64,000 bases of DNA from Oenococcus oeni DSM 20252 = AWRIB129 (lineage in GTDB: Bacteria; Bacillota; Bacilli; Lactobacillales; Lactobacillaceae), in NCBI RefSeq assembly GCF_000372485.1, contig NZ_AQVA01000001.1, forward strand, positions 186,001 through 250,000, written 5' to 3'. Position 1 is the stretch's first letter, and the number at the start of each line of letters is the position of its first letter. The notes under the pieces are model-generated. The model saw nothing but the letters and a program-made list of their open reading frames with translations. It was not told the DNA's origin and did not search any database. Shown piece by piece: positions 9,803-19,012 of this stretch. The position numbers and the translations under genes were made by a program.

Positions 9803-10673
9803 TATTCCAGCAATTGGCAGTCCGATCAGAACGCGGGCGATTTTAAATGAGTACGATTTGCATGCCAGCAAACGTCTTGGACAAAACTTTCTAATTGATT
9901 TAAATGTGTTGCAAGAAATTGTTCAGGGAGCAGCGATCGGGCCGGACGACACGGTTATCGAAATTGGTCCCGGAATCGGTTCTCTGACTGAACAATTGGC
10001 AAAAGCGGCCAAGCAAGTAGTCGCTTATGAAATCGACAAAAAACTAATCCCGATATTATCGGAAACTTTGCGACCTTATAAAAACGTTAAAATTGTCAAC
10101 CGAGATATTTTAAAAGCTGATTTCTCGATTTTTGCGAAAAATCAGTCTTTGAAAATCGTTGCCAATTTGCCTTACTATATTACGACACCGATTCTTTTTT
10201 ATTTACTTAATAGTTCGCTGAATTTTAAGTCAGTTACCGTGATGATGCAAAAAGAAGTTGCGGCTCGCCTGCAGGCCGGTGTTGGAAGCAAGGATTATGG
10301 GGAGCTGAGTTTAGCAATTCAGTATCGTGTTAATGTCGAAATAATTCTTCCCGTAACTCGAAAATCTTTCATGCCGTCACCGAATGTCGATTCAGCTGTT
10401 GTTCAATTAACTCCAAAAGAAAATTTTCAGTCTTTTCCACATGAGGAGGCCCTTTTTAAAATTATTAAAGCTTCTTTCGCTCATCGTAGAAAATCACTTG
10501 TTAATAATTTGCTTTATTATTTTGGAAAAAACGATGAAAATCGAACAAAAATCGAACGTTCGATTTCCGAGACTGGTTTCGATTTAAATATTCGAGGAGA
10601 ACGTTTAACTTTGGAAAATTACGAACAATTAGTTAATAATTTGTCTGAAAATATGATTTTTTCTAAAGAATGA
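9795..10673 (+). CDS. rsmA: 16S rRNA dimethyladenosine transferase (KsgA)
   Basis: 292-residue SAM-dependent methyltransferase that dimethylates two adjacent adenines in the 3' hairpin of 16S r[11 protein letters not shown] near residue 28, the SAM motif [10 protein letters not shown] near 57, and the catalytic NLPYYITTP near 118 are intact. The only start giving the full N-terminus is TTG at 9795, overlapping the end of rnmV by eight bases. Confidence 0.96.
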   Translation: MNDIPAIGSPIRTRAILNEYDLHASKRLGQNFLIDLNVLQEIVQGAAIGPDDTVIEIGPGIGSLTEQLAKAAKQVVAYEIDKKLIPILSETLRPYKNVKIVNRDILKADFSIFAKNQSLKIVANLPYYITTPILFYLLNSSLNFKSVTVMMQKEVAARLQAGVGSKDYGELSLAIQYRVNVEIILPVTRKSFMPSPNVDSAVVQLTPKENFQSFPHEEALFKIIKASFAHRRKSLVNNLLYYFGKNDENRTKIERSISETGFDLNIRGERLTLENYEQLVNNLSENMIFSKE

Positions 10674-10684
10674 ACTGTTAAACC

Positions 10685-10713
10685 TTGTAAAAAATCGTGA
10701 TATCTGCTAAAAT
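10685..10713 (+). promoter_or_regulatory. Sigma-A promoter of veg, extended -10
   Basis: TTGTAA at 10685-10690, a 17-base spacer and TAAAAT at 10708-10713, the latter preceded by TGC (extended -10). The predicted transcript starts near 10720, just before the GAGGAGG site of veg. Confidence 0.75.
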
Positions 10714-10742
10714 TAGATAGTCTCATAATACGAGGAGGTAGT

Positions 10743-10997
10743 ATGCCAGAAGCATTACAGAATATTAAAGATAATTTAGATGAAAAAATCGGCAGTCCAA
10801 TTACAGTGATTGCCCAGGCTGGTCGAAAGAAGACGACTACTCGTAAAGGTGTCCTGATTGAGACTTATCCGTCCCTATTCATTGTTGAGCTTGACAAGGC
10901 GGAAGGGACCTTCGAACGTGTTTCCTATAGTTATACTGATATCCTAACAAAAAATATTGATGTTAATTTTAGGCAGCAACAAGTCAAAACCGCCTAA
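10743..10997 (+). CDS. veg: Veg family protein
   Basis: 84-residue Veg protein (DUF1021), recognised from the AGRKKTTTRKGVLIETYPSL core and the SYSYTDILTKNIDV tail. Bacillus subtilis Veg affects biofilm formation and spore outgrowth; its biochemical role is unknown. Location right after rsmA is conserved in Firmicutes. It has its own promoter and terminator, and a GAGGAGG ribosome site. Confidence 0.93.
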   Translation: MPEALQNIKDNLDEKIGSPITVIAQAGRKKTTTRKGVLIETYPSLFIVELDKAEGTFERVSYSYTDILTKNIDVNFRQQQVKTA

Positions 10998-11000
10998 GTT

Positions 11001-11021
11001 CTCCTTAAAAGGAGTTTTTTT
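11001..11021 (+). terminator. Intrinsic terminator of veg
   Basis: CTCCTT (11001-11006) pairs with AAGGAG (11009-11014), followed by seven T. It separates veg from the convergent thrB. Confidence 0.8.
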
Positions 11022-11022
11022 A

Positions 11023-11913
11023 TTATTCGGAAATATTTGCACCGCTTAAATTAAATTCTAATAATTTGATTTTGCAACCTCTCAGTTTTTCCGTTTTATT
11101 CAACTGATCAAGCAGAAAATCTGCTTGATCTTTTTTTGCAATTATCATGACGGTTGTCCCAGCACCGGACAGATAACTGCCAAAGATTCCCACTGAATGG
11201 CAAAGATTCCTAACCGTTTTTAATTCGGGAACCAACTTTATTCGATAGACTTCATGAAATTGGTCGGACTCCAAGAGCCTGGCTACATTATCCCAGTCGT
11301 GTTTAAAGAGGGCTGCCAGTAAAAGACTGCTTTCGGCATTATTTCTGACGGCTTTTCTTCTGTCCAAACTAGTCGGCAGAACTTCACGCGATTCGCTGGT
11401 TGCTAATTCGCGATCCGGTATTACTGCGATTGGCAAATAATCATCAGGTGTATCAATCTGATAAGTTAAAAAGTTTCCTTTCTTTTGTGGATCAGGCCCA
11501 CCAACCACAATGCCGCCAAAAATTGCTGGTGAAACGTTGTCCGGATGGCCCTCTATTTTTACTGCGCGATCAAGAATTTGTTGCTTGCTTAGATTAATTG
11601 ATTCGGACAGTTCGTTTCCCAACATTAAACCAGCGATGATTGCCGAAGACGATGAGCCTAAGCCGCGAGCCAGTGGTATTTCACTCTCAACAAAAATTTC
11701 GTGTGGCTGAATGCTGGCATCGACGGTTAGAGCTGATAAAACTATCATATTTTTTTCATCAGTGGGAACCCTTTTATCAAAAGGATGATGGACTATCCAC
11801 TGATCGCTTTGCTTGGAAATTCTGACCTTTAAATACAAGTTGACTGCGAGGCCGAGCGAATCAAAACCCGGGCCCATATTGGCGCTGGTTGCCGGAACTA
11901 TTATTTCAGGCAT
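11023..11913 (-). CDS. thrB: Homoserine kinase
   Basis: GHMP-family kinase of 296 residues that phosphorylates L-homoserine for threonine synthesis. The phosphate-binding loop PLARGLGSSSSA lies near residue 80, ATSANMGPGFDSLG at the N-terminus is the first GHMP motif, and the C-terminal LSGAGTTVM is the third. Its start overlaps the hom stop by eight bases, giving a hom-thrB operon. Confidence 0.95.
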   Translation of the reverse strand: MPEIIVPATSANMGPGFDSLGLAVNLYLKVRISKQSDQWIVHHPFDKRVPTDEKNMIVLSALTVDASIQPHEIFVESEIPLARGLGSSSSAIIAGLMLGNELSESINLSKQQILDRAVKIEGHPDNVSPAIFGGIVVGGPDPQKKGNFLTYQIDTPDDYLPIAVIPDRELATSESREVLPTSLDRRKAVRNNAESSLLLAALFKHDWDNVARLLESDQFHEVYRIKLVPELKTVRNLCHSVGIFGSYLSGAGTTVMIIAKKDQADFLLDQLNKTEKLRGCKIKLLEFNLSGANISE

Positions 11914-13204
11914 TGGTAACCTCTTTTGGCTCGATTAGGAGCTTGAATTCATGAATTATCTCAACACCCCAAGCCTTTCTGATTGTTGTTTTAACCGGAT
12001 TCAATTGGGCATCCGAGGCTGGATAGGTAATGATCACAACACGGGTATTGTCGCCAACCGGATCGTATTGACGAATATTGCGAAAATTGATATCGCTCAT
12101 TAGGAAGAAAGCCGATAGCTTGTGCATCACTCCTGGACGATTAGCGACGTTGAAAACGATATAGCGACTGGCAATTCGATCTTTTGGTTTTGCCAGCGTC
12201 AAATCGGAAGAAAAATTCGTGTTGAAGCTTTCCGGTTGGTCGATCTTTTTAGTCAGCTCTATTAAATCAGCGGCAACTGAGTTGGCTGTTGGGAATTCGC
12301 CGGCACCGGGTCCATAGAACATCAGACCACCTGAATATCGTCCGTTAACGAAAACGGCATTATTTTCATTTTGAACCGAAGCTAACGGGTGCCCTTTAGG
12401 GACAAGCGTCGGAGCAACTGATAGTTCCAATTTGTTGGAAATAACTGTCGCACTGGCTAAAAGTTTTATTTCATAACCAAGATCAGTAACATCCTGCAAA
12501 TCAGCTTGAGTAATCGTACGAATTCCACCCATTTGAATATCTCGTTGATTGATTTGTTTTCCAAAGGCAAAATCAGCTAAAATTTGCAGCTTATAAGCAG
12601 CATCGATTCCGTCGACGTCGTTGCTTGGATCTGCTTCGGCAAAACCTTTTTCTTGAGCTGTTTTTAGGGCAGCCGCATAAGAAATTTTGTTCTGGCGCAT
12701 TTGTGAAAGAATAAAATTGGAAGTTCCGTTAACGATGCCGTTGATTTGTTCGATTTCATCAGAAGCTAAGCTATTGGAAAGAGATCTTAAAATCGGGATC
12801 CCACCGGCAACAGCTGCTTCATAAAAAAGACCGACATGCTTTTCTTTGGCAAGTCGACTTAATTTTCGTCCTTCGCTGGCGATTAAATCTTTATTAGCTG
12901 TGATAACGTGTTTGCCGGTTTGAAGCGATTCTTCAATTATATTCTTAGCCACTGTCTTGCCGCCGATAAGTTCGATTACGATATCAATAGCCGGATCTTC
13001 GATAATTTTAGCCGGATCATCGGAAATATTTAATCCATCGAATTCAGGAGCGCGTTTCTTTTGGAGATCGTGAACTACTACTTGAGAAAGCTCAAAATTA
13101 ACGTTGAATCTATTTTGATAGTTGATTTTTTCTTTTTTTAGGATTTTTATCAACCCACTGGCGACTGTTCCCAAACCGAAAATTCCAATTCGATAGTTTT
13201 TCAT
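11906..13204 (-). CDS. hom: Homoserine dehydrogenase
   Basis: 432 residues: NAD(P)-binding GIFGLGTVASG at the N-terminus, the catalytic domain with NGTSNFIL near 165 and EADPSNDVDGIDA near 195, and a C-terminal ACT domain beginning near 350 (VANRPGVMHKLS) expected to sense threonine. It reduces aspartate semialdehyde to homoserine. ATG 13204 is preferred; the frame also contains TTG at 13210. No clear ribosome site is visible. Confidence 0.95.
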   Translation of the reverse strand: MKNYRIGIFGLGTVASGLIKILKKEKINYQNRFNVNFELSQVVVHDLQKKRAPEFDGLNISDDPAKIIEDPAIDIVIELIGGKTVAKNIIEESLQTGKHVITANKDLIASEGRKLSRLAKEKHVGLFYEAAVAGGIPILRSLSNSLASDEIEQINGIVNGTSNFILSQMRQNKISYAAALKTAQEKGFAEADPSNDVDGIDAAYKLQILADFAFGKQINQRDIQMGGIRTITQADLQDVTDLGYEIKLLASATVISNKLELSVAPTLVPKGHPLASVQNENNAVFVNGRYSGGLMFYGPGAGEFPTANSVAADLIELTKKIDQPESFNTNFSSDLTLAKPKDRIASRYIVFNVANRPGVMHKLSAFFLMSDINFRNIRQYDPVGDNTRVVIITYPASDAQLNPVKTTIRKAWGVEIIHEFKLLIEPKEVTNA

Positions 13205-13234
13205 GAACAAATGTTAACACGCCGGCTCGCTTTC

Positions 13235-13243
13235 TGCTATTAT
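13235..13243 (+). promoter_or_regulatory. Extended -10 promoter of thrC
   Basis: TGC-TATTAT (TATTAT at 13238-13243) lies in the 54-base gap between the divergent hom and thrC starts. A start site near 13250 would leave an untranslated leader of about nine bases holding only AGAGG before ATG 13259. No good -35 is visible. Confidence 0.5.
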
Positions 13244-13258
13244 GTCGGCAGAGGTTAT

Positions 13259-14722
13259 ATGAAATTTCAAAGTACACGCGGACAAGCAGCGATTGTTGAT
13301 GGGGCTGACGCCCTTATCAACGGATTGGCACCGGACGGCGGACTTTATGTACCGCTTGTTTTTCCAACAATTGATTTTGATTGGGAAAAATTGCAGGATG
13401 AGAATTATCTTCAGATTGGTCAATTAATTCTTTCGACTTTTTTTGACGAATTTTCAAATAACGAAATAACTGATTTTTTGAAATCGGCTTATCGGGATTT
13501 TGATGATTCAAAAATTGTTGAAATCCATCAGCTTGATGACAAACGAAATTTATTGGAATTGTTTCATGGACCGACTTTGGCTTTTAAAGATATGGCGCTC
13601 TCCCTTCTACCTTATTTATTGACTGCGGCTGTCAAAAAAAACGGCAGTTCAAAGACAATGGTTATTTTAACGGCAACTTCCGGTGATACCGGTGGTGCGG
13701 CTTTAAATGGTTTCAATGATGTCCCGCAGACAAAAATTGTTGTTTATTATCCGTCGGTTGGTGTTTCCAAATTACAACGTCAACAGATGACGACAGCTGA
13801 CGGAAAAAATACTCACGTGGTTGCTGTTACTGGCAATTTTGACGATGCTCAAAAAGCGGTTAAAAATCTTTTGACGGATCATCGGTTGGCTCAAAAAATG
13901 TCAGCAGCTTCGCTTGGTTTTTCCTCTGCGAATTCTATTAACATCGGTCGTTTGGTACCTCAAATCATTTACTATGTGTATGCTTATGCTCAATTAGTTA
14001 AGAATAATCGCCTATCGGCTGGTGAGAAATTGGATATAAGCGTTCCGACTGGTAATTTTGGTGATATCCTGGCTGCTTACTGGGCCAAAAAACTTGGTGT
14101 CCCAATTGGAAAATTGACCGTTGCTTCTAATGCCAATCATGTTCTGACCGACTTTTTTGCAACCGGAATTTACGATGCCGATCGCTCCTTTCAAGTTACC
14201 AGCAGTCCGGCAATGGATATTCTTGTTTCCAGTAATTTGGAACGGCTCTTATTTGACATTGCCGGTTCCAAAGCGGTCGCCGCTTGGATGAAAGACTTGA
14301 CCGACAAGCGTCGATATCAACTCGATGATTTTTCTTTGAGCAGACTTCAGGATTCTTTTAATGCGGCGTTTGCCGATTCCAAAACAACCGCTCAAACAAT
14401 TCAGGAAACATTTCAGCAGAATAATTATTTGTTGGACCCTCATACAGCGGTTGCTGTTTCTGTTAACAAAGATTTTCCAAGCAATAGGCAACAACTGATT
14501 GTTGCAACAGCCAGTCCCTTTAAGTTTGCCGAAACTGTTTTAAAAGCGCTCGGAAAAGAATCCGACAATGATCCACAAATGAATTTGAATCTCATATCTG
14601 ATTTGAGTGGCCAAAGAGTTCCTTTGGCGATTAGCGGACTTTTCGATAAAAAAATTATTCATACAAAAAAATTGGCAATCAAAGATTTGCTAACCGATTT
14701 GAATGAAGCTCTCGGAATTTAA
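13259..14722 (+). CDS. thrC: Threonine synthase
   Basis: 487-residue PLP enzyme converting O-phosphohomoserine to threonine. STRGQAA at the N-terminus, the PLP lysine in HGPTLAFKDMA near 104, and the TATSGDTGGAA phosphate loop near 140 are the threonine synthase signature. An upstream frame extension to 13211 lacks a ribosome site; AGAGG precedes ATG 13259. It diverges from hom-thrB and converges on aspartokinase with a four-base overlap of stops. Confidence 0.95.
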   Translation: MKFQSTRGQAAIVDGADALINGLAPDGGLYVPLVFPTIDFDWEKLQDENYLQIGQLILSTFFDEFSNNEITDFLKSAYRDFDDSKIVEIHQLDDKRNLLELFHGPTLAFKDMALSLLPYLLTAAVKKNGSSKTMVILTATSGDTGGAALNGFNDVPQTKIVVYYPSVGVSKLQRQQMTTADGKNTHVVAVTGNFDDAQKAVKNLLTDHRLAQKMSAASLGFSSANSINIGRLVPQIIYYVYAYAQLVKNNRLSAGEKLDISVPTGNFGDILAAYWAKKLGVPIGKLTVASNANHVLTDFFATGIYDADRSFQVTSSPAMDILVSSNLERLLFDIAGSKAVAAWMKDLTDKRRYQLDDFSLSRLQDSFNAAFADSKTTAQTIQETFQQNNYLLDPHTAVAVSVNKDFPSNRQQLIVATASPFKFAETVLKALGKESDNDPQMNLNLISDLSGQRVPLAISGLFDKKIIHTKKLAIKDLLTDLNEALGI

Positions 14723-16098
14723 AGCTCTTTTTTAGGATGGCCGTTTTCAAAGTGATCGTTATAGATTGCTTTAACGGCTTTTTGTTCGTCTTCCGGACGA
14801 ACGCCAAGCATAATGGAAATTTCCGAAGATCCCTGATTAACCATCGTTAAAGAAATTCCGGCATCTCTGATCGGATCAACGATGTCGGCCATTGCGCCAA
14901 CTCGATTAACCAAACCTTCGCCGACAACCATAATGATTGCGTAGTCGTTTCTCCATTGAAGATCGTCCGGTTGAATTTCGTCTTTAATTCTTTGCGTCAG
15001 TTTTTCTTTGCGACCATTTGTTAACTGGTTTTTATCCAAAATAATCGTCAAATCATCGATTCCCGAAGGCATATGCTCATAGGAAATATTCAAATCGGCC
15101 ATGATTTTTAATATTTTAGCGGTAAAACCAACTTCCCGGTTGATTAAATAACGGTGAAGATAAATGGCTTGAAAATGATGCGAGCTGGCGATCCCAGTAA
15201 TTTTATTTTTGTGGGAAACCTTGTCGCGCGGAACAATCTTTGTTCCGGGCATTTCCGGACGGTTCGTATTTTTTACGCAGATTGGAATTTTTCCTTGAAT
15301 TGCCGGCAGAATCGCTTCGTCGTGAAAGACGGCAAAACCCGCATAACTTAGTTCCCGCATTTCGTTATAGGTCATCTCTTTAATTGGTGCCGGATCGGCT
15401 ACCAAACCAGGATTAACGGCATAAATCGAATTAACATCGGTAAAGTTTTCGTATAAATCCGCTCCAAACCCGCGAGCCAAAATTGCTCCGGTAATATCGG
15501 AACCCCCACGTGAGAAGGTATTAATCAAACCGTTTTTCGTGATACCAAAAAAGCCCGGGAAAATAAGTACTTCGTTATCGGTGAATTTTGTTTTGGCGAT
15601 TTTTGCGTAGGAACCCGGCAGAATCTGTGCTTTTCTTGCTTCGCCGCTGACTGTTAAGCCGACTTCTTTTGGTGTAAGAAGACGGGCTTTTAGCCCAAGC
15701 TGTTTGAAGATAAGTGTTATCAGGTGGGCTGACATATTTTCGCCTTGGGCTGATAAAGCGGCTCTAAAAAAATCATTGGACGGGCAATCTGCCTGGGCAA
15801 CTGAATAGAGGTGTTCTTTTAGCTGCTCGATTCCCGACCTTGGGATTTTAAAGAAATCGCCAATCGCCTGATAGCGCAGAAAAATTTGTTCATAAATTTG
15901 AGCTGTTTTTTCCTCGTTTAAAATTGCTTCGGCCAATTTTAGGAGAAGATCGGTAATTTTAACATCGCCCTTAAAACGTTTTCCCGGTGCTGAAACAACG
16001 ACGATTCTTCTTTCCGGGTCGCTTTTTACAATTTGAAAAACTTTTCTGATTTGCACGCCACTGGATAACGAGCTTCCGCCGAATTTGACAATTTTCAT
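14719..16098 (-). CDS. Aspartokinase
   Basis: 459 residues. The N-terminal kinase domain begins with VKFGGSS (ATP/aspartate site); SRGGSDITGA near 198 is typical of aspartate kinases. A C-terminal regulatory part holds two ACT modules (from about 310), including GVRPEDE near the end. It catalyses the first step towards threonine, methionine and lysine, and with hom, thrB and thrC here forms most of the threonine route; aspartate semialdehyde dehydrogenase is not in the window. Confidence 0.93.
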   Translation of the reverse strand: MKIVKFGGSSLSSGVQIRKVFQIVKSDPERRIVVVSAPGKRFKGDVKITDLLLKLAEAILNEEKTAQIYEQIFLRYQAIGDFFKIPRSGIEQLKEHLYSVAQADCPSNDFFRAALSAQGENMSAHLITLIFKQLGLKARLLTPKEVGLTVSGEARKAQILPGSYAKIAKTKFTDNEVLIFPGFFGITKNGLINTFSRGGSDITGAILARGFGADLYENFTDVNSIYAVNPGLVADPAPIKEMTYNEMRELSYAGFAVFHDEAILPAIQGKIPICVKNTNRPEMPGTKIVPRDKVSHKNKITGIASSHHFQAIYLHRYLINREVGFTAKILKIMADLNISYEHMPSGIDDLTIILDKNQLTNGRKEKLTQRIKDEIQPDDLQWRNDYAIIMVVGEGLVNRVGAMADIVDPIRDAGISLTMVNQGSSEISIMLGVRPEDEQKAVKAIYNDHFENGHPKKEL

Positions 16099-16157
16099 AA
16101 GCCTTATTCTAACCGAATTATATGAAACTGCATCGAAAGTATTTTGAATAATTGACG

Positions 16158-16170
16158 AATGTTCGGAATT
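16158..16170 (-). promoter_or_regulatory. PurBox upstream of purR
   Basis: Read on the minus strand, the 13 bases fit the PurBox consensus AWWWCCGAACWWT at every position. The overlapping CGAA-TG-TTCG at 16156-16165 is a small inverted repeat. The site lies between the divergent aspartokinase and purR, about 50 bases before the purR ATG, and overlaps a TTGACG -35-like element at 16152-16157. It suggests that PurR controls its own gene. Confidence 0.65.
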
Positions 16171-16219
16171 TGCTGGTATTAATCCTTTTTTTTAGTAGAA
16201 TATTAGCGAAAGGACATTT

Positions 16220-17074
16220 ATGAAAACACCTCGAGCTGAACGTTTAGTAGATATGACCCACTATCTTGTGGAAAGGCCGCGGACACTTGTACCGTTGACT
16301 TTTTTTGCTAACCGCTATTCTTCGGCTAAGTCATCAATTTCCGAAGATTTAACAATTCTAAAAAAGACCTTAAAAGAGCGTGGCGTTGGACTCTTGGAGA
16401 CAATTCCCGGAGCTGCCGGCGGGGCCAAATTCTATCCTTATATTTTAGAAAGAGAAGCTGACGAGTTCGTCAATGATATGCTCAAACAGGTTAATGACGA
16501 GACGCGGGTTTTGCCAGGCGGTTATGTCTATCTTTCCGATCTTTTGGGCAAACCATCGGTTTTGCGCCAAGTCGGCCGTTTAGTTGCAACAGAGTACTTA
16601 AATACTGATATCCAAGCGGTTATGACTGCCGCAACCAAGGGTGTTCCAATGGCTGCAGCCGTTGCAGAACAATTAAATGTACCCTTTGTGATTGTTCGTT
16701 CCGGGGAAAACAAAGTTACCGAGGGCCCAACTGTTTCGGTCAATTATTTAACTGGTTCTTCCAAGCATGTTGAAAAGATGGAATTATCGCGGCGGAGTCT
16801 GCCAACCGGTTTGAATATTTTAATTGTCGACGATTTTATGAAGGCTGGCGGCACGATTAATGGTATGAAAACACTCGCAAAAGAATTTGATTTCGATGTC
16901 AAAGGTGTTGCGATTTTTGCCGAGGGCCGGGCTCAGGAACGCCAAGTCGACGATTTTACTTCATTACTGCATGTTGATACCAATCTTGATTCCGGAGAAG
17001 TAATCAAAGTTCAGTTTGGAAATTACAAACAGAACATTTTTCGGGGAAGGGAAAATAAGATTGTCAGAAGTTGA
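16220..17074 (+). CDS. purR: Pur operon regulator PurR
   Basis: 284-residue PurR of the Bacillus/Lactococcus type: an N-terminal winged helix (residues 1-75), then a phosphoribosyltransferase-fold domain with the PRPP motif ILIVDDFMKAGGTING near 205. The protein binds PurBoxes and senses PRPP, acting as repressor in Bacillus and activator in Lactococcus. GCGAAAGGA precedes the ATG. It overlaps glmU by 14 bases, the common Firmicutes order. Confidence 0.95.
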   Translation: MKTPRAERLVDMTHYLVERPRTLVPLTFFANRYSSAKSSISEDLTILKKTLKERGVGLLETIPGAAGGAKFYPYILEREADEFVNDMLKQVNDETRVLPGGYVYLSDLLGKPSVLRQVGRLVATEYLNTDIQAVMTAATKGVPMAAAVAEQLNVPFVIVRSGENKVTEGPTVSVNYLTGSSKHVEKMELSRRSLPTGLNILIVDDFMKAGGTINGMKTLAKEFDFDVKGVAIFAEGRAQERQVDDFTSLLHVDTNLDSGEVIKVQFGNYKQNIFRGRENKIVRS

Positions 17075-18341
17075 TGTTGTTATTTTAGCGGCCGGCAAGG
17101 GCAGCCGTATGAAGGACGATCTTTCCAAACCGCTTCATAAAGTTGCCGGCCTGCCGATGCTTGAATGGATTTGCCGGGCAGTCAGGAAATTTAATCCGAA
17201 AAATATAATTGCCGTTCAGGGAGCTGACGAAGATTTTTCTTCTTATGTCGATGAAACGGTCGTTCAAAAAGAGCAGTTGGGTTCTGCGGATGCTTTGCGG
17301 TGCGCTTTTCCAAAAATCGATGCTGAAAAACTGATTGTTATTAATGCTGATATGCCTTTAATGACCGAGAACGCCTTGGTTGATCTGGTTGAAAAAGGAG
17401 AAGGCTTCGATGCAGCTTTGCTGACAGCCGATCTTAAAAAGCCTTTTGGTTATGGCCGCGTTATACCGGTTGGCGAACGTAATGTTGTTGAACAAATTGT
17501 CGAAGAAAGGGATGCAACTGCCGACCAGGAGAAATTGCATTTGGTTAATGCCGGTGTTTATCTTTTTCGTGCCGACTATATTAAACGTGCTATCAACAAT
17601 GTGACGACCGATAATTCTCAAAGTGAGTATTATTTGACTGATGCTTTGCCCGGTGCCAAAATTGTTCAAGTTGCGGATTGGCAGGATATTCTTGGTGTCA
17701 ACACTCAACAACAATTGGCAGCTGTTAGCAAAATTGCCCGTAAACGAATTAACGATCAAATAATGGCCAACGGCGTTACAATGATCGATCCATTGACAAC
17801 CTATATTGATGCCAATGTTCTGGTTGGAACCGGAACCATCATTAAGCCGGGTACAGTCATCGAACATGATTCGGTGATCGGAGCTGAAAATGAGATTGGT
17901 CCATATGCTCACTTACGTGAAAAAACTGTGACCGGTATTGATGTTCATATTGGAAATTTTGTCGAAACAAAAAATGCCAAGATTGGTGATCATACTCATA
18001 TTGGCCATTTAACTTATGTTGGCGATGCCGAGGTTGGCCAAGCGGTCAATATAGGTGCAGGAACAATTTTTGTTAATTACGATGGCAAAAATAAACATAT
18101 GACCAAAGTTGGCGACCGGGCCTTCATTGGCAGCAACAGCAAGCTGGTCGCTCCGGTTGAAATTGCTTCTGAAGCGATTACAGCTGCCGGATCAACAATT
18201 ACCGATAATGTTGATCGGCACGCCATGGGCATTGCTCGACAACGGCAAACGAATAAAAGTGATTTTTGGCAGCGAATGCCTCACGAGGATTTTGCGACCG
18301 AATATGATGCTAAACACGATCAAAGGGATGGCCAGCCTTGA
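17061..18341 (+). CDS. glmU: Bifunctional UDP-GlcNAc pyrophosphorylase / GlcN-1-P acetyltransferase
   Basis: 426 residues. The N-terminal uridyltransferase has LAAGKGSRMKDDLSKPLHK; the C-terminal left-handed beta-helix acetyltransferase has hexapeptide repeats and the GAGTIFVNYDGKNKH active-site segment. It makes UDP-GlcNAc for cell wall synthesis. A TTG start at 17061 (Leu-Ser-Glu-Val) with AAGGGA nine bases upstream fits better than the open frame from 17016 inside purR. It is slightly shorter than the usual 450-460 residues, mainly at the C-terminus. Confidence 0.94.
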   Translation: MSEVDVVILAAGKGSRMKDDLSKPLHKVAGLPMLEWICRAVRKFNPKNIIAVQGADEDFSSYVDETVVQKEQLGSADALRCAFPKIDAEKLIVINADMPLMTENALVDLVEKGEGFDAALLTADLKKPFGYGRVIPVGERNVVEQIVEERDATADQEKLHLVNAGVYLFRADYIKRAINNVTTDNSQSEYYLTDALPGAKIVQVADWQDILGVNTQQQLAAVSKIARKRINDQIMANGVTMIDPLTTYIDANVLVGTGTIIKPGTVIEHDSVIGAENEIGPYAHLREKTVTGIDVHIGNFVETKNAKIGDHTHIGHLTYVGDAEVGQAVNIGAGTIFVNYDGKNKHMTKVGDRAFIGSNSKLVAPVEIASEAITAAGSTITDNVDRHAMGIARQRQTNKSDFWQRMPHEDFATEYDAKHDQRDGQP

Positions 18342-18440
18342 TTGCTAATATGTTTCTTTAGGCAATTAAAACGGATATTATTTTTGTTCAAAGTTTTAAA
18401 ATTAGAAAAACAAAGATTTGAAAAATGAGAGGAAGAGATT

Positions 18441-19007
18441 ATGTGGGGAAATAAAAAGAGTTTTATTAGTGTCAGAGATGTTGTTGCTATTGGAATCGGT
18501 ACAGCGGTCTTTTTTGTTCTCATGCGTTTTTTGGCAATACCGACTCCTGTCTCGAATACGACGATCAATTTGGGCGAACCCTGGCTTAGTTTAATTGGAG
18601 CTATCTTTGGTCCGATTGTTGGTTTTTTGGTTGGTTTTATCGGCCATGCTTTGAATGACACAGCCTCTGGTTGGGGCGTTTGGTGGACTTGGGTTTTTGC
18701 TGATGGAGTTCTTGGCTTGTTATTGGGTTTAACAAAATCTCGCCTAAAACTGCAAAGCGAGCATTTAACGAAGAAAAAAATTATTTTTTTCAATATTTGG
18801 CAGGTTGTTTCCAACGCAATTGCCTGGTTTTTGATTGCTCCGCTCGGAGACATTGTTGTTTACAAACAGCCCGCTGCTAAAGTATTTTTACAGGGTATTT
18901 GGGCTGGAATCGGAAATATCGTTGCAATTGCGATCGTTGGAACAATTTTATTAGTTGCTTACAGTAAGACCAGAACCAGGTCGGGATCGTTAAAGTCTGA
19001 AGACTGA
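18441..19007 (+). CDS. ECF transporter S component, UPF0397 family
   Basis: 188-residue membrane protein with about five hydrophobic segments. VVAIGIGTAVFFVLMRF, IFGPIVGFLVGFIGHALND and the WWTWVFADG segment match the UPF0397 family of substrate-binding S components. It is the first gene of a three-gene importer with the ATPase and EcfT-like permease that follow. The substrate is not established; vitamins or metals are typical of ECF systems. GAGAGGAAGAG precedes the ATG. Confidence 0.85.
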   Translation: MWGNKKSFISVRDVVAIGIGTAVFFVLMRFLAIPTPVSNTTINLGEPWLSLIGAIFGPIVGFLVGFIGHALNDTASGWGVWWTWVFADGVLGLLLGLTKSRLKLQSEHLTKKKIIFFNIWQVVSNAIAWFLIAPLGDIVVYKQPAAKVFLQGIWAGIGNIVAIAIVGTILLVAYSKTRTRSGSLKSED

Positions 19008-19012
19008 TTTCT

